From Gammaproteobacteria bacterium (GTDB lineage: Bacteria > Gemmatimonadota > Gemmatimonadetes > Longimicrobiales > Gaopeijiaceae): a DNA stretch of 38,500 nucleotides. Position 1 is the first letter of the stretch; each line of letters begins with the position of its first letter. Location of the stretch: contig VXNP01000031.1 of assembly GCA_009840525.1 (NCBI GenBank), positions 1 through 38,500 of the forward strand. Direction: 5' to 3'. Position numbers and translations under genes: made by a program. Positions 1-8,779 of this stretch are shown one piece after another. The notes beneath the pieces are model-generated. The model saw only the letters and a list, made by a program, of their open reading frames with translations, was not told the DNA's origin and ran no database searches.

Positions 1-1491
1 GCGGTGGCGACGGCCAACCCGGAGGGGCTGGTGGCGGCCGCGGTTGAGGAATACATGGGGGTGGCGGGCTACTGGCTGGTCATCGGCGCAGGCATCCTGT
101 CGATGCTCTCGGCACTTCAGGCGAACCTCCTGGGCGCGTCGCGGGTGGCGTTCGCCATGGCCCGCGACCGCACCCTGCCCCGCCGGCTGGCGCGCATGCG
201 CGGGTCGAGCGGCACCCCCGCGACGGCCGTCGTGGTCACGGGCACGGTGGTGGCGGTGATCGCCCTCGCCGTCGGCGAGGTCCCGGCCGCCGGCGCCGCC
301 TCGAGCCTCATCTTTCTCATCTCTTTCGCCATGGTGCACGTCGCGACGGTCCTGGTCGAATACCGCTCGGCCTCGCAGCGCATCCCCTTCCTGCCCGTCC
401 TGGGTGGCGTGTGCTGCGCATCGCTCGCGGCCTTCCAGATCTTCGCAGTGCCCTTCGCTGGCAGCATCGTGATGACCTGGATCGCCATCGGCACCGCGTT
501 CTACCTCACCCTCCTGGCCCCCGCGGCGCGCCTCACCGATGTCTCCGCGGAAGCCACGCATCCACATCTCACCCTGCTCCGGGGACGGAGCCCGCTGGTG
601 CTGGCGCCCATCGCCAACCCGGCCAGCGCCGCGAGCCTGGTGGACATCGCCGGAACCCTGCGCACGCCGGGCTCTGGCCGCGTCCTGCTGCTCACGGTTC
701 TCTCGCCGCCGGACTCGGCGTCCCCGTCGGAATCCCGGGTCATCGACGCGCAGACCGTGCTGGGCACGTCCATGGTGCAGGGCCTGGAGCACTCGATGAT
801 GGCGGAGATCCTCGTCACCACCGCCCCCGACCCCTGGACGGAGATCGCGCGCGTCGCGGAGGAACACCGTTGCGAGACCGTGTTGCTCGGACTGCCCAAC
901 CTCTCCGACCCGGTCGTAGAGTCCGCGCTGGAGCGGCGCATCGCGGCGATCGGCTGCGACGTGGTCGTTGCGCGGACCCCTTCGGGCTGGCGCATGGACG
1001 ATGTCGAGCGAGTCCTGGTGCCCCTCGGAGGACGCCGGCGCCACAGCCGTCCGCGGGTCCGCCTGCTCGCCAGCCTGGCGCGCACCAAGGGACGAGCCAT
1101 CACGTATCTCGCCACGACGCCTACCTCGGCATCGAAGGAGGAACGCCGCCGATTCGAGCGCGAGATTCACAGAATGGTGCGCGACGAAGCCACCGGCTCC
1201 TACGAGATCGTCGTGGAAACCGGCGCCGGCCCGGGAGACACCATCATCCGGCATGGCCGCGGCTTCGACCTCATCGTCATGGGCATGCGCACCGAATCGG
1301 GCGGCCGGCGAAGCCTCCGGGGCACCCCGCACGCGGTCGCCGCAGGGTCGAACAAGCCCCTGATCCTGATCGGAAGCGCCCCGCCCTCCACCCTGCTACG
1401 CACCGGACGGGACCTGCTGGCGCCCTCCCGACGACAACGATCTCGTCCGAAGCGAACGGGCGAAGCCGACTCGCAAGCTCCCGCGTCATAG
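1..1491 (+). CDS. APC-family permease fused to two universal stress (Usp) domains, 5'-truncated by window edge
   Basis: The reading frame is open from base 1, so the true start lies upstream. The first ~175 visible residues hold about five hydrophobic segments (around residues 20-44, 72-90, 97-117, 128-151 and 152-172) with an 'NLLGASRVAFAMARD' stretch typical of the later helices of APC amino-acid transporters; roughly the first seven helices of a 12-helix family would be missing. The soluble tail (~195-460) reads as two Usp-like domains. The second ends with a GMR...RGTPHAV...PLILIG pattern resembling the Usp nucleotide-binding loop. By family, this is a membrane amino-acid or cation permease with a cytoplasmic regulatory tail; the substrate cannot be told. 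It stops 39 bases before the photolyase ATG on the same strand, so co-transcription is possible. Confidence 0.8.
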   Translation, partial: AVATANPEGLVAAAVEEYMGVAGYWLVIGAGILSMLSALQANLLGASRVAFAMARDRTLPRRLARMRGSSGTPATAVVVTGTVVAVIALAVGEVPAAGAASSLIFLISFAMVHVATVLVEYRSASQRIPFLPVLGGVCCASLAAFQIFAVPFAGSIVMTWIAIGTAFYLTLLAPAARLTDVSAEATHPHLTLLRGRSPLVLAPIANPASAASLVDIAGTLRTPGSGRVLLLTVLSPPDSASPSESRVIDAQTVLGTSMVQGLEHSMMAEILVTTAPDPWTEIARVAEEHRCETVLLGLPNLSDPVVESALERRIAAIGCDVVVARTPSGWRMDDVERVLVPLGGRRRHSRPRVRLLASLARTKGRAITYLATTPTSASKEERRRFEREIHRMVRDEATGSYEIVVETGAGPGDTIIRHGRGFDLIVMGMRTESGGRRSLRGTPHAVAAGSNKPLILIGSAPPSTLLRTGRDLLAPSRRQRSRPKRTGEADSQAPAS

Positions 1492-1530
1492 GGGGCCGAC
1501 ACACGGGTGCCGCATCATTCATCCAGCCAA

Positions 1531-3045
1531 ATGAGCAGGAGTGCTCCACTTCACGAAGACGGCGACGCGGGCCCGCGATCACGCCGCTCGAGAACGCCGG
1601 CGGCCCGCATCACGCGCTGCAACCACGCCCCCGCGGCCGCCGGCGGCGCATTCATCCTCTACTGGATGATCGGCGCGCGCAGAACGCGCTGGAACTTCGG
1701 TCTCCAGCGGGCCGCGGAACTCAGCCTCGAGCACAGGCTGCCGCTTCTCGTGCTGGAACCCTTGCGCGCCGGATACCCGTGGGCATCAGATCGCCTCCAC
1801 CGGTTCGTCATCGACGGGATGGTCGACAACAAAGCCCGCTTCGCAGAACGCGGCGTCGCCTACTACCCCTACGTCGAGCCCCGGGATGGAGCCGGCAAGG
1901 GACTCCTTGAAGCCCTCGCGGAGCACGCGGCCGTCATCGTCACCGACGAATTCCCCGCCTTCTTCCTGCCGCGGATGGTGAAGGCGGCCGCGCAACGGAT
2001 TTCGGTGCGCGTCGAGGCAATAGACGGCAACGGCCTGCTTCTTCTGCGAGCTTCGGACGGGCCCTTCGCAACAGCTTACGCGTTCAGACGATTCCTGCAG
2101 CGCGAGCTTCCCGCCCACCTGGCGCGGCCCCCGCACGCCGATCCACTGGACATCCTCACCTCTTCCTCCGAGGCGCAGGTCCCTGCCGGCATCCTCGAGC
2201 GATGGCCCGCCGCCGACCTGTGCGATCCGCCCGACCTCATCGCACGCCTGCCCATCGATCACTCGGTCCCGCCCGTCGACCAGCGGGGTGGTGCGGAGGC
2301 CGCCGCGGCCCGGCTCTCCGCCTTCGTCGAGGGCGGCCTCGCCCGGTACGCCACCGACGCCAATCATCCGGAGCGGGACGCGACCAGCCGGCTCTCCCCC
2401 TACCTCCACTTCGGCCACACCTCCACGCACGAGGTATTCGACCGAATCGCGGCGCACGAAGGATGGACCTCTGCCCGTCTCTCGCGTGACGCGCGGGGGA
2501 GCCGCGCCGGTTGGTGGGGCATGAGCGAGAGTGCAGAAGCGTTTTTGGATCAACTGGTTACATGGCGTGAGCTCGGGTTCAATCGATGCCTTCACGTGGA
2601 TCGTTACGACACCTATGAAGCCCTGCCCGATTGGGCTCGAAAGACGCTCGCGGAGCACGCCTCGGATCCCCGGGAAGCTGTATACGGACTCGGCGACTTC
2701 GAGAACGCGCGCACCTGTGACCCTCTGTGGAACGCGGCCCAGAACCAGCTTCGGCGCGAGGGCCGCATCCACAACTACCTGCGCATGCTCTGGGGCAAGA
2801 AGATCCTGGAGTGGAGCGAGAGCCCGCGCGAAGCGCTCCGCATCATGATCGAACTCAACGACAAGTACGCGCTCGACGGACGCGACCCAAACTCATATAC
2901 CGGAATCCTGTGGATCCTCGGCCTCCACGACCGCGCCTGGGGCCCCGAGCGCCCGGTGTTCGGCAAGATCCGCTACATGAGTTCGGCCAACACGGCGAGG
3001 AAATACCGGGTGCGGAGGTACATCGAGAAGTACGGGGACCCGTAG
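1531..3045 (+). CDS. phrB: Class II deoxyribodipyrimidine (CPD) photolyase
   Basis: This is a light-driven DNA repair flavoenzyme that splits cyclobutane pyrimidine dimers. The N-terminal antenna-type domain starts 'FILYWMIGARR', like class II enzymes. The FAD-binding C-terminal half carries class II signatures: LSPYLHFGHTS (~288), LVTWREL (~342), LWNAAQNQL (~398), a YALDGRDPN loop (~441) and PVFGKIRYM (~475). Length is about 504 residues, slightly longer than usual because of a basic, poorly conserved N-terminus. I chose the ATG at 1531; an in-frame GTG at 1507 would add eight residues, and neither has a strong Shine-Dalgarno. The gene is convergent with the MTHFR-like gene, whose product acts on the folate pool from which many photolyases draw their antenna cofactor. 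Class assignment is firm; the antenna cofactor is unknown. Confidence 0.93.
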   Translation: MSRSAPLHEDGDAGPRSRRSRTPAARITRCNHAPAAAGGAFILYWMIGARRTRWNFGLQRAAELSLEHRLPLLVLEPLRAGYPWASDRLHRFVIDGMVDNKARFAERGVAYYPYVEPRDGAGKGLLEALAEHAAVIVTDEFPAFFLPRMVKAAAQRISVRVEAIDGNGLLLLRASDGPFATAYAFRRFLQRELPAHLARPPHADPLDILTSSSEAQVPAGILERWPAADLCDPPDLIARLPIDHSVPPVDQRGGAEAAAARLSAFVEGGLARYATDANHPERDATSRLSPYLHFGHTSTHEVFDRIAAHEGWTSARLSRDARGSRAGWWGMSESAEAFLDQLVTWRELGFNRCLHVDRYDTYEALPDWARKTLAEHASDPREAVYGLGDFENARTCDPLWNAAQNQLRREGRIHNYLRMLWGKKILEWSESPREALRIMIELNDKYALDGRDPNSYTGILWILGLHDRAWGPERPVFGKIRYMSSANTARKYRVRRYIEKYGDP

Positions 3046-3083
3046 GGAAGAATCGGCGAAGCCCCCGGCAACCGCGTGAGCGC

Positions 3084-3106
3084 CGCGCACCGTTTTTCGT
3101 TGCGCG
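3084..3106. terminator. Possible bidirectional terminator hairpin between convergent genes
   Basis: CGCGCA at 3084-3089 pairs with TGCGCG at 3101-3106 around an 11-base loop that contains a TTTTT run. It sits in the 65-base gap between the photolyase stop and the end of the MTHFR-like gene. The stem is only 6 bp and there is no U-tract after it, so the call is weak and rests mainly on location. Confidence 0.3.
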
Positions 3107-3110
3107 CCCG

Positions 3111-3992
3111 TCAGCCCCCCATCCCCTCCAGCGCCCGCATGATCGCGCGATAGCGCCGGTCCACCCTCCGGAAGCCCAGATTCGCAAGGTAGATGTTGCG
3201 GACCCCGGCCTTCTGCAGCGCCCCGATGCTGCGCGCACAGATTTCCGCGGCGCTCGCCCCCGCAACGAACTCGCGCGTGATCTGCTCCGCGGGGATCGGG
3301 AGAAACCGGCTGAGCCGACGCAGGGTCCCGGGATTTGCGCTCCGGTAGAAGAAGACCCCGAAGATGGCGGGGATGCGCACGCCCCGGCGGTCCAACTCCT
3401 CCAGAAAGCGCTCGACCGCGGGCAGCGAGTGGTGCGACACGATCTGAGTCAGGAAGAAGTCGGCCTCGAAGTCGCCGCGGGCTATGTAGTCCACCTGCGC
3501 GGCCAGGTCCGCGTGCGGATTGGCCCATCCCCCCAGCGTGAGCGACGGGAACTCGCACCGGATGAGGTCGCGCAACTGGTACCCGTGCTTGACGCAGCGC
3601 GGTGGGGGCCCGGTCGTGTCGCCGCCCACCACGGCCAGCGCCTCGCAGCCGCTGGAGACCGCTCGCCGGGCGAACATCATGCAGTAGTCGAGCGAATGCT
3701 TGGCGGTCAGGAAGGGGACGATGCGCGAAGCCGGCACCCCGCGCGCCAGGTTGGCGGCGACGTGGCCGAGGCTCTCCTCCTCGGCGGCATCGACGGCGTT
3801 GTCGGTGAGGAAGATGTAGCGGTCGTCGCGCGCCAGCCGCTCCAGCGTGTGATACATGTCGATCCAGGCATCCATCCCGGCGGCGTAGGAGAGCCCGCTG
3901 CGCGGCGGACGCAGTTCGACGGTAATGGTCGGCTCGGCCGCGCGCAGGCGCGCCAGCAGGGGGCTGTCCCGCACTTCCTCCCCCGTCTCCAC
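3111..3992 (-). CDS. Methylenetetrahydrofolate reductase-like protein
   Basis: The product is 293 residues, the normal length for a bacterial MetF-type TIM barrel. Family-like positions are visible: an early beta strand 'TVELRPP' with the Glu expected near the active site, 'VVGGDTTGPP' where MetF has its LRGD loop, 'GGWANPHAD' matching the GGYPExHPE segment, and 'ADFFLTQIVSHH' matching the ADFxITQ strand. MetF enzymes reduce 5,10-methylene-THF to 5-methyl-THF with FAD. The sequence is divergent in every motif, so a related folate oxidoreductase role is possible. The GTG start at 3992 lies inside a 31-bp near-palindrome. The M24 peptidase gene ends 67 bases upstream on the same strand, so the gene could be the last of that operon or have its own promoter. 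No methionine-synthase gene is nearby. Confidence 0.75.
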   Translation of the reverse strand: METGEEVRDSPLLARLRAAEPTITVELRPPRSGLSYAAGMDAWIDMYHTLERLARDDRYIFLTDNAVDAAEEESLGHVAANLARGVPASRIVPFLTAKHSLDYCMMFARRAVSSGCEALAVVGGDTTGPPPRCVKHGYQLRDLIRCEFPSLTLGGWANPHADLAAQVDYIARGDFEADFFLTQIVSHHSLPAVERFLEELDRRGVRIPAIFGVFFYRSANPGTLRRLSRFLPIPAEQITREFVAGASAAEICARSIGALQKAGVRNIYLANLGFRRVDRRYRAIMRALEGMGG

Positions 3993-4020
3993 TAACCCTG
4001 ACGTAACGTTAGGGTTGGTG
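3990..4020. promoter_or_regulatory. 31-bp near-palindrome overlapping the start codon of the MTHFR-like gene (putative operator)
   Basis: The left arm reads CACtAACCCTgACGT (3990-4004) and the right arm ACGTtAGGGTTgGTG (4006-4020), centred on base 4005. Lower-case bases are the only mismatched pairs: 13 of 15 arm positions pair. The element covers the GTG start codon and the presumed ribosome-binding region of the minus-strand gene. That position suits a repressor operator or an RNA structure masking the start. The binding protein is not known. Confidence 0.5.
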
Positions 4021-4059
4021 ACGCGAGGGCTGACGATCCGCAGAGGCCGGTACCCTCAT

Positions 4060-5388
4060 TCATCGTCCGCCCACCAGCGCCTCCACCGCGCTCGCCTCCG
4101 TGGGGAGCTCCGCGGTGAGGTTCTCCACTCCGGAGGCGGTCACCAGTACGTCGTCCTCGATGCGGATACCGATTCCGGCGAAGCGGGCTGCGGACCCCTC
4201 GGCGTCCTCGTGGAAGTAGAGACCCGGCTCGACCGTGAACACCATCCCCTCCTCGAGTGGCCGGGAAGTTCCATCGACGGCGTAGTCGCCGGCGTCGTGG
4301 GTGTCGAGCCCGAGCCAGTGGGAGGTCTGGTGCGGGAAGAACCGGCGAAGGGCCGTACTTTCCTCCGGTCTGCCGTCGCTTGTGGCTACCACGCCGAGCG
4401 ACGTCAGCCCCCTGGTCAGGACGCCGCACGCGGCCCCGTGCACCGAACTCACCGGCACACCCGGCGCCGCGGCAGCGATCGCGGCCGCGCGCGCCTCATC
4501 CACGATCTCGTAGACGGCCCGCTGGTCCGGGTTGAAGCGCCCGTCCACAGGGTAGGTGCGGGTCACGTCGGCGCAGTAGTGGCCGAGCTCCGCCGCCGCA
4601 TCCACCAGCACCAGTTCGCCCGCGTGCGCCCGGCGCCGATTTTCGGCGTAGTGGAGCACGCAGGCGTTGGCGCCCGATGCGACGATGGACGGATACGCGG
4701 GAGTCGCGCCCCCGTGACGGCGGAACACCGCCTCCATGGACGCCTGCAATTCCCACTCGCCTACCCCGGGTCGCAGCTCCCCGGCGAGGACGCGGTGCCC
4801 GGCGATCGTCAGCGCAGCCGCTCTCCGCAGCGACTCCACCTCCCCGGCGTCCTTGCGCAGCCGCATCCCATCCAGAATCCCGCCCGGATCGATGACGCCG
4901 CGCGGTCCCAACCCTTTTCGCGCACCGCGGGCGCGGGCATGCGCGAGTGCGCCTCGTACCAAGCGGTCCACCCAGGGATCCGATCCCAGCCTGAAGAAGA
5001 CGTGGTTCGCTCCCTTGAGCAGGGTGCCCAACTCCTGCCCGAGTTCGCCCAGGGGATGGCAGGCATCCATGCCCAATCGCTTGCGCGCAGCCTCGGGGCC
5101 GAGCCGCTGCCCGCCCCAGAGCTCTGCGGTCGCATCGCGGGGACGGATGAAGAGCACGGAGCGGTTCGATTCGGCGAAGCCGCGCAGGACGAGAACGCTC
5201 CCCGGCTCGGTGAAACCGGTCAGATAGAAGAACTCGGAGTCAGGGCGGTACGGGGAGGGGTCGGCGCCCCGCCGGCACGCGTCCGCCGCCGCCGGCAGCA
5301 CCATGGCCGCGTCTCCCAACCCGTCGAGCACCAGTGCCCGGCGCTCGCGGAAGATGTCGGCCGCGGGTTCGAAGGCGTCGTTCGACAT
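4060..5388 (-). CDS. pepP: M24 family metallopeptidase, aminopeptidase P-like (Xaa-Pro aminopeptidase)
   Basis: About 442 residues: an N-terminal AMP_N-type creatinase domain ('YRPDSEFFYLTGFTEPG') followed by a pita-bread M24 domain. All five metal ligands are recognisable: Asp in LVLVDAAAE (~262), Asp in ADVTRTYP (~273), His in PHQTSHWLGLD (~354), Glu in VEPGLYF (~387) and Glu in IRIEDDV (~406). The enzyme removes an N-terminal residue preceding proline, using two metal ions, usually in the cytoplasm; no signal peptide is seen. The ATG overlaps the stop of the upstream M14 gene as TGATG, indicating translational coupling. It probably finishes the breakdown of proline-containing peptides produced by the two upstream peptidases. 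Confidence 0.92.
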   Translation of the reverse strand: MSNDAFEPAADIFRERRALVLDGLGDAAMVLPAAADACRRGADPSPYRPDSEFFYLTGFTEPGSVLVLRGFAESNRSVLFIRPRDATAELWGGQRLGPEAARKRLGMDACHPLGELGQELGTLLKGANHVFFRLGSDPWVDRLVRGALAHARARGARKGLGPRGVIDPGGILDGMRLRKDAGEVESLRRAAALTIAGHRVLAGELRPGVGEWELQASMEAVFRRHGGATPAYPSIVASGANACVLHYAENRRRAHAGELVLVDAAAELGHYCADVTRTYPVDGRFNPDQRAVYEIVDEARAAAIAAAAPGVPVSSVHGAACGVLTRGLTSLGVVATSDGRPEESTALRRFFPHQTSHWLGLDTHDAGDYAVDGTSRPLEEGMVFTVEPGLYFHEDAEGSAARFAGIGIRIEDDVLVTASGVENLTAELPTEASAVEALVGGR

Positions 5389-6506
5389 CAGGCGCGCGCC
5401 CGGGCCGCGACCGTCGCAAGCCCTGCCGCGACCAGCGTCCACTGCAGTGTCATCTGGTCCTCCGCAGGCATGGGCCGGATCCCCAGCCGGGCACCGTCGC
5501 GTGTAACCTCGGCAGGCGCGGCGCGGCCGGCAGCCAGCTCCGCCCTCCATCCGTCGATGCGGGACTTCCAGCGAGCCGCCACCGGATCCGGAGGACCGAG
5601 CGTTTCCCCGGCTCCCGGCGTGATGAACAGCGGCATCTCCGTGACCAGCGTGAGCGTGTCGCCCCCCAGCGAGCGCACCGCCTCCATCGAACTGGGGCGG
5701 AAGCGCCCCGCGGTAGCCTCGTCCCCGAGCCCCAGAAAGTGCTCGCGCATGGCGTTGTGGTTCGGGCGCGTGCAGAAGCCGGGGGCGATGCGTACGAAGC
5801 CCTTCTCCCCTTCCCGCTCCACGTCGTGCAGCCGGTAGCCCAGGTCGCGCACCACGGCCGCGCAGCGGGTTCGCAGTGGCCCCGTTCGGTCGACCCAGTG
5901 GGGATCGATGAGGAACCAGGGTCCCGACGAGAAGCCCATTCCATGGAGCGAGACGTGAAGGTCGAAGGCGCCGCCGGCGCTGGCCCACCACGCGCGCACC
6001 GCCCGGTTCTCGGGCCTCGCGTCCGTGTCATCCGCGTCCGCGGGGAACCCGAACTCGATGTCGTCTCCGGGGAGTTCGCGTACGACGTATGCCAGGTACT
6101 GGCCCAATTCGAAGACGAGTCCGCGGGCCTGCCATGCCCGATTGCGCGCCGCCCCGTCGGGATTCACGTGCGGCACGATCCACCACTCGAAGCGCTCGAG
6201 CATCGGATGATCCGGAGCCAGCCCGCCCAGCCACCCGCACAACCTGGCGAGGAGCGCCGGCCCCACGGGCTCGTCGGCATGGCATCCCCCGAGCAGACTC
6301 ACGCGCAGGGGCCCGGAGCCGAAACGGAAGGCGTGGATGGGACGCCCATCTCTGGAAGCGCCGATGCGCAAGCCGTCCTCGGGATTCGCCGGGACCGCGT
6401 CGAGGATGAGGGCCGGATCCGCGCGCTCGCGGCCGGACTCGCGCATGGCTCCGGGTTCGCTCATGCCGCTACCGGGCTCGCGCAGGCCCCTCGGGGATTG
6501 GTGCAT
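5388..6506 (-). CDS. M14 family zinc carboxypeptidase
   Basis: About 372 residues. Zinc ligands appear as CHADE (HxxE, ~75) and the His of SLHGMGF (~184). A VNPDGAARN segment (~118-126) corresponds to the substrate carboxylate-binding region, and TLVTEMP (~289) supplies the likely catalytic Glu. M14 enzymes cleave C-terminal residues from peptides. No signal peptide is obvious, so the enzyme is probably cytoplasmic. I chose the ATG at 6506 because a GGAGG lies just upstream; an ATG at 6464 would shorten it by 14 residues. It lies 11 bases after the S9 peptidase stop and is coupled to the M24 gene, so the three form one operon. The exact M14 subfamily is not resolved. Confidence 0.85.
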   Translation of the reverse strand: MHQSPRGLREPGSGMSEPGAMRESGRERADPALILDAVPANPEDGLRIGASRDGRPIHAFRFGSGPLRVSLLGGCHADEPVGPALLARLCGWLGGLAPDHPMLERFEWWIVPHVNPDGAARNRAWQARGLVFELGQYLAYVVRELPGDDIEFGFPADADDTDARPENRAVRAWWASAGGAFDLHVSLHGMGFSSGPWFLIDPHWVDRTGPLRTRCAAVVRDLGYRLHDVEREGEKGFVRIAPGFCTRPNHNAMREHFLGLGDEATAGRFRPSSMEAVRSLGGDTLTLVTEMPLFITPGAGETLGPPDPVAARWKSRIDGWRAELAAGRAAPAEVTRDGARLGIRPMPAEDQMTLQWTLVAAGLATVAARARA

Positions 6507-6517
6507 ACCCTCCGCGG

Positions 6518-8671
6518 CTACCGGGGCTGGCTCGTAACGGTCTCCTCCTCCTCGATCAGCCAGTGCACCATCCAACTGCGGATGCGCTCCAGCCGGTCCA
6601 CCAGCAGCCAGGGCTCGCCGGTGCGCGAGAGACCGTGGCTGGACCTGGGGTAGCGCACCAGCTCGACGGGAACGCGCATCTTCTTGAGGGACATGAACCA
6701 CTGCTCGGCGTCGGGCATCGGGGTGCGCCAGTCCTGCTCGGAGTGGATGAGCAGGGTGGGCGCGGTCACGTTCTCGACATACGAGATGGGCGACAGGCGC
6801 CGGTACAGGTCCCGCTCCTCCCACGGGGTGCCGCCGAACTCGTACTCCGTGAGCCCCTGGGCGTCCGAGGTGCCCCACCAGCTCTCCCAGTTGGTGATCG
6901 AGCGGCTCGAGGCGGAGGCCGCGAAACGGTCGGTGGTGGCGGTCAGCCAGTTGGACATGAAGCCGCCGTAGCTCCCGCCCGAGACGCCCAGGCGCTCCGG
7001 GTCGATGGCGGGATAGGCCGCAAGGGTCGCGTCCACGCCGGCGAGGTAGTCCTCGCGGTCGACGATGCCCCACTGCTCGAGGGTGGCGTACTGGAAGGCG
7101 TGCCCGTAGCCGGAGGAACCGCGCGGGTTGGTGTAGAGGACGTAGAGGCCCGCGGCGGAGAGCACGTGGAAGGTCGGGAAGAAGGTGTTGCCGTAGGCGC
7201 TGTGCGGCCCGCCGTGGATCTTGAGCACCATCGGGTAGCTGCGGCCCGGGACCTCGTCCACCGGCCGCACCACCCAGCCCTCGACCTCGATGCTGTCGTC
7301 CATCATCCATGCGATGCGCTCGGCTGGCATGAGCGTGATGTCGGAGAGCCAGCCATCGTTGAAGCCGGTCGCCTTCTGCTCGGTGGAGCCGTCGCCGGCC
7401 GCGACGTAGAGCTCGGCCGGGGTCACCGGATCGGTGGCGGTGAACGCCATCACGCCGTCGTCGGCGGTGAACGAGAAGCCCGACAGCCTGCGGTCGCCCG
7501 CGGTGACCTGTGCGACCTCGCCTCCGACCGTCGGGACGGCGAACAGGTGCGCATTGCCCCCGATGCCCGCGGAGAAGCGGATCTCGCTGCCATCCTCCGA
7601 CCACGAGGGCGCTCCCGGCTGCAGATCCCAGGCCTCGGTGAGGTTCAGAGGCAGGCCGCGCATGCTCCCGTCCGGCCCCACCTCGCGCACCATGAGGTCG
7701 GACTGCTCGCCGCGCGCGGGACTCGACAGGTACGCGATGGAGCCGCCGTCGGGCGAAAGCGCAGGCGCAGACTCGCTGCCGGGGTTGGTGGTGAGGCGGC
7801 GAACCGACCCGCCCGTCACCGCCACCGACCAGATGTCGCCCGTGTTCTCGGAGTTGTATTCGTCGTCCTGGCGTTCGTTGCCGGTGAAGTAGATGCGCCG
7901 GCCGTCCGCGGACCAGGCTACCCCGCCCACATCGAACTGCAGGTCGGTGAGCTGCCGCGCCGTGCCCCCATCGGCGGACACTACGAACAACTGGGTCTTG
8001 TCACGCAGCGAGTAATGCGACAGCAGGGGATGCACTCCGTCGCGCTTGTAGCGCATGGCCGTGATCACGTGGCCATCGAAGCGCTCCGCATCCAGCGTGC
8101 CGGTGACCGCGTCGGGCGCGATCTGGCGGTTGCCGTCGTCGTCGTCCCCGCCGTCCTCATCCGGGGCGCGGGTGAAGGCGATGCTGCTCCCGTCGGGCGA
8201 CCACACCGGCGCGCCGTCCACGCCCTCGATGTGGAAGGCCTCCCCGCCGGGACCGTCCACACGCAGGAACCAGATGGGGTTGGGGTCATCGCCCCGGCTC
8301 GAGCGGAACGAGAGCAGGCGGCCGTCCGGCGACCAGCGCGGCCCGCTGGCCTCGGAGGTGGGGTCGGAGAAGCGGATCGCTTCGCCGTCTGGCCTGCCGC
8401 CCGAGAGAGGCTGCAGCCACACCTCGCGGTGGCGCCGGTTCTCCGCCTCAATCACGCGCGTGACGGTGAAGGCGACGTACGCGCCGGTCGGCGACATCGC
8501 CGGCTCGGACACGCCCACGATGCGGTAGTAGTCCGTGGGTTGGAAGCCGCGCTCCTGCGCCATCAGCGGCGACGTGAGCCCGGCGATCAGGGCCAGGCTC
8601 GCCGCCACGACTTTCGCGGAATGGACAGGTGGTGCGCTATCGTGTAGCGATGCATGGGGCAGGCCGAACAT
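6518..8671 (-). CDS. Secreted S9 family prolyl oligopeptidase (dipeptidyl/acylaminoacyl peptidase-like)
   Basis: About 717 residues. A signal peptide with a hydrophobic core near residues 20-36 ends at a PLMAQ site, so the product is exported. Residues ~40-430 are beta-propeller repeats of the PD40/TolB type (repeated WSPDG and WSxDG motifs). The C-terminal alpha/beta hydrolase domain carries the triad: Ser in GGSYGG (~565), Asp in SEQDWRTPM (~646) and His in SSHGLS (~679), plus the KIHGGPH oxyanion strand. The family cleaves short peptides, often after proline or at blocked N-termini. The start at 8671 is fixed by a near-perfect ribosome-binding site. First gene of the minus-strand peptidase operon and divergent from a secreted regulatory-domain protein. 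An acidic GGDDDDG loop interrupts the propeller. Confidence 0.95.
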   Translation of the reverse strand: MFGLPHASLHDSAPPVHSAKVVAASLALIAGLTSPLMAQERGFQPTDYYRIVGVSEPAMSPTGAYVAFTVTRVIEAENRRHREVWLQPLSGGRPDGEAIRFSDPTSEASGPRWSPDGRLLSFRSSRGDDPNPIWFLRVDGPGGEAFHIEGVDGAPVWSPDGSSIAFTRAPDEDGGDDDDGNRQIAPDAVTGTLDAERFDGHVITAMRYKRDGVHPLLSHYSLRDKTQLFVVSADGGTARQLTDLQFDVGGVAWSADGRRIYFTGNERQDDEYNSENTGDIWSVAVTGGSVRRLTTNPGSESAPALSPDGGSIAYLSSPARGEQSDLMVREVGPDGSMRGLPLNLTEAWDLQPGAPSWSEDGSEIRFSAGIGGNAHLFAVPTVGGEVAQVTAGDRRLSGFSFTADDGVMAFTATDPVTPAELYVAAGDGSTEQKATGFNDGWLSDITLMPAERIAWMMDDSIEVEGWVVRPVDEVPGRSYPMVLKIHGGPHSAYGNTFFPTFHVLSAAGLYVLYTNPRGSSGYGHAFQYATLEQWGIVDREDYLAGVDATLAAYPAIDPERLGVSGGSYGGFMSNWLTATTDRFAASASSRSITNWESWWGTSDAQGLTEYEFGGTPWEERDLYRRLSPISYVENVTAPTLLIHSEQDWRTPMPDAEQWFMSLKKMRVPVELVRYPRSSHGLSRTGEPWLLVDRLERIRSWMVHWLIEEEETVTSQPR

Positions 8672-8676
8672 CCCGG

Positions 8677-8683
8677 ACCTCCT
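8677..8683 (-). promoter_or_regulatory. Strong ribosome-binding site of the S9 peptidase
   Basis: On the minus strand AGGAGGT lies five bases before the ATG at 8671. It decides this start over an upstream in-frame candidate that would extend into the divergent promoter region. Confidence 0.75.
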
Positions 8684-8764
8684 GCGCTCAACGAAACAAC
8701 CGGTGATTTCACTCAATATAGGAAGAGGGCCGGGATCGCGGTAACTATGCCGTGCAGTCCAGTC
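8684..8764. promoter_or_regulatory. Divergent promoter region between the peptidase operon and the receptor cluster
   Basis: Both flanking genes read outward from this short gap, so it must hold both promoters. It is visibly more AT-rich than its surroundings (for example TCACTCAATATAGG near 8710-8723, a plausible -10 area). No clear operator repeat was seen. Confidence 0.4.
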
Positions 8765-8779
8765 AGGAGGATGCTCAGG

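Noticed and set aside
1786-2772. Long minus-strand open frame inside the photolyase gene
   Set aside because: It is antisense to well-conserved class II photolyase motifs, and its Gly/Arg/Val-rich composition is typical of shadow frames in GC-rich DNA.
6563-8647. 694-codon plus-strand frame opposite the S9 peptidase
   Set aside because: Antisense to the intact catalytic triad and propeller; composition dominated by Arg, Ala and Val; no ribosome site.
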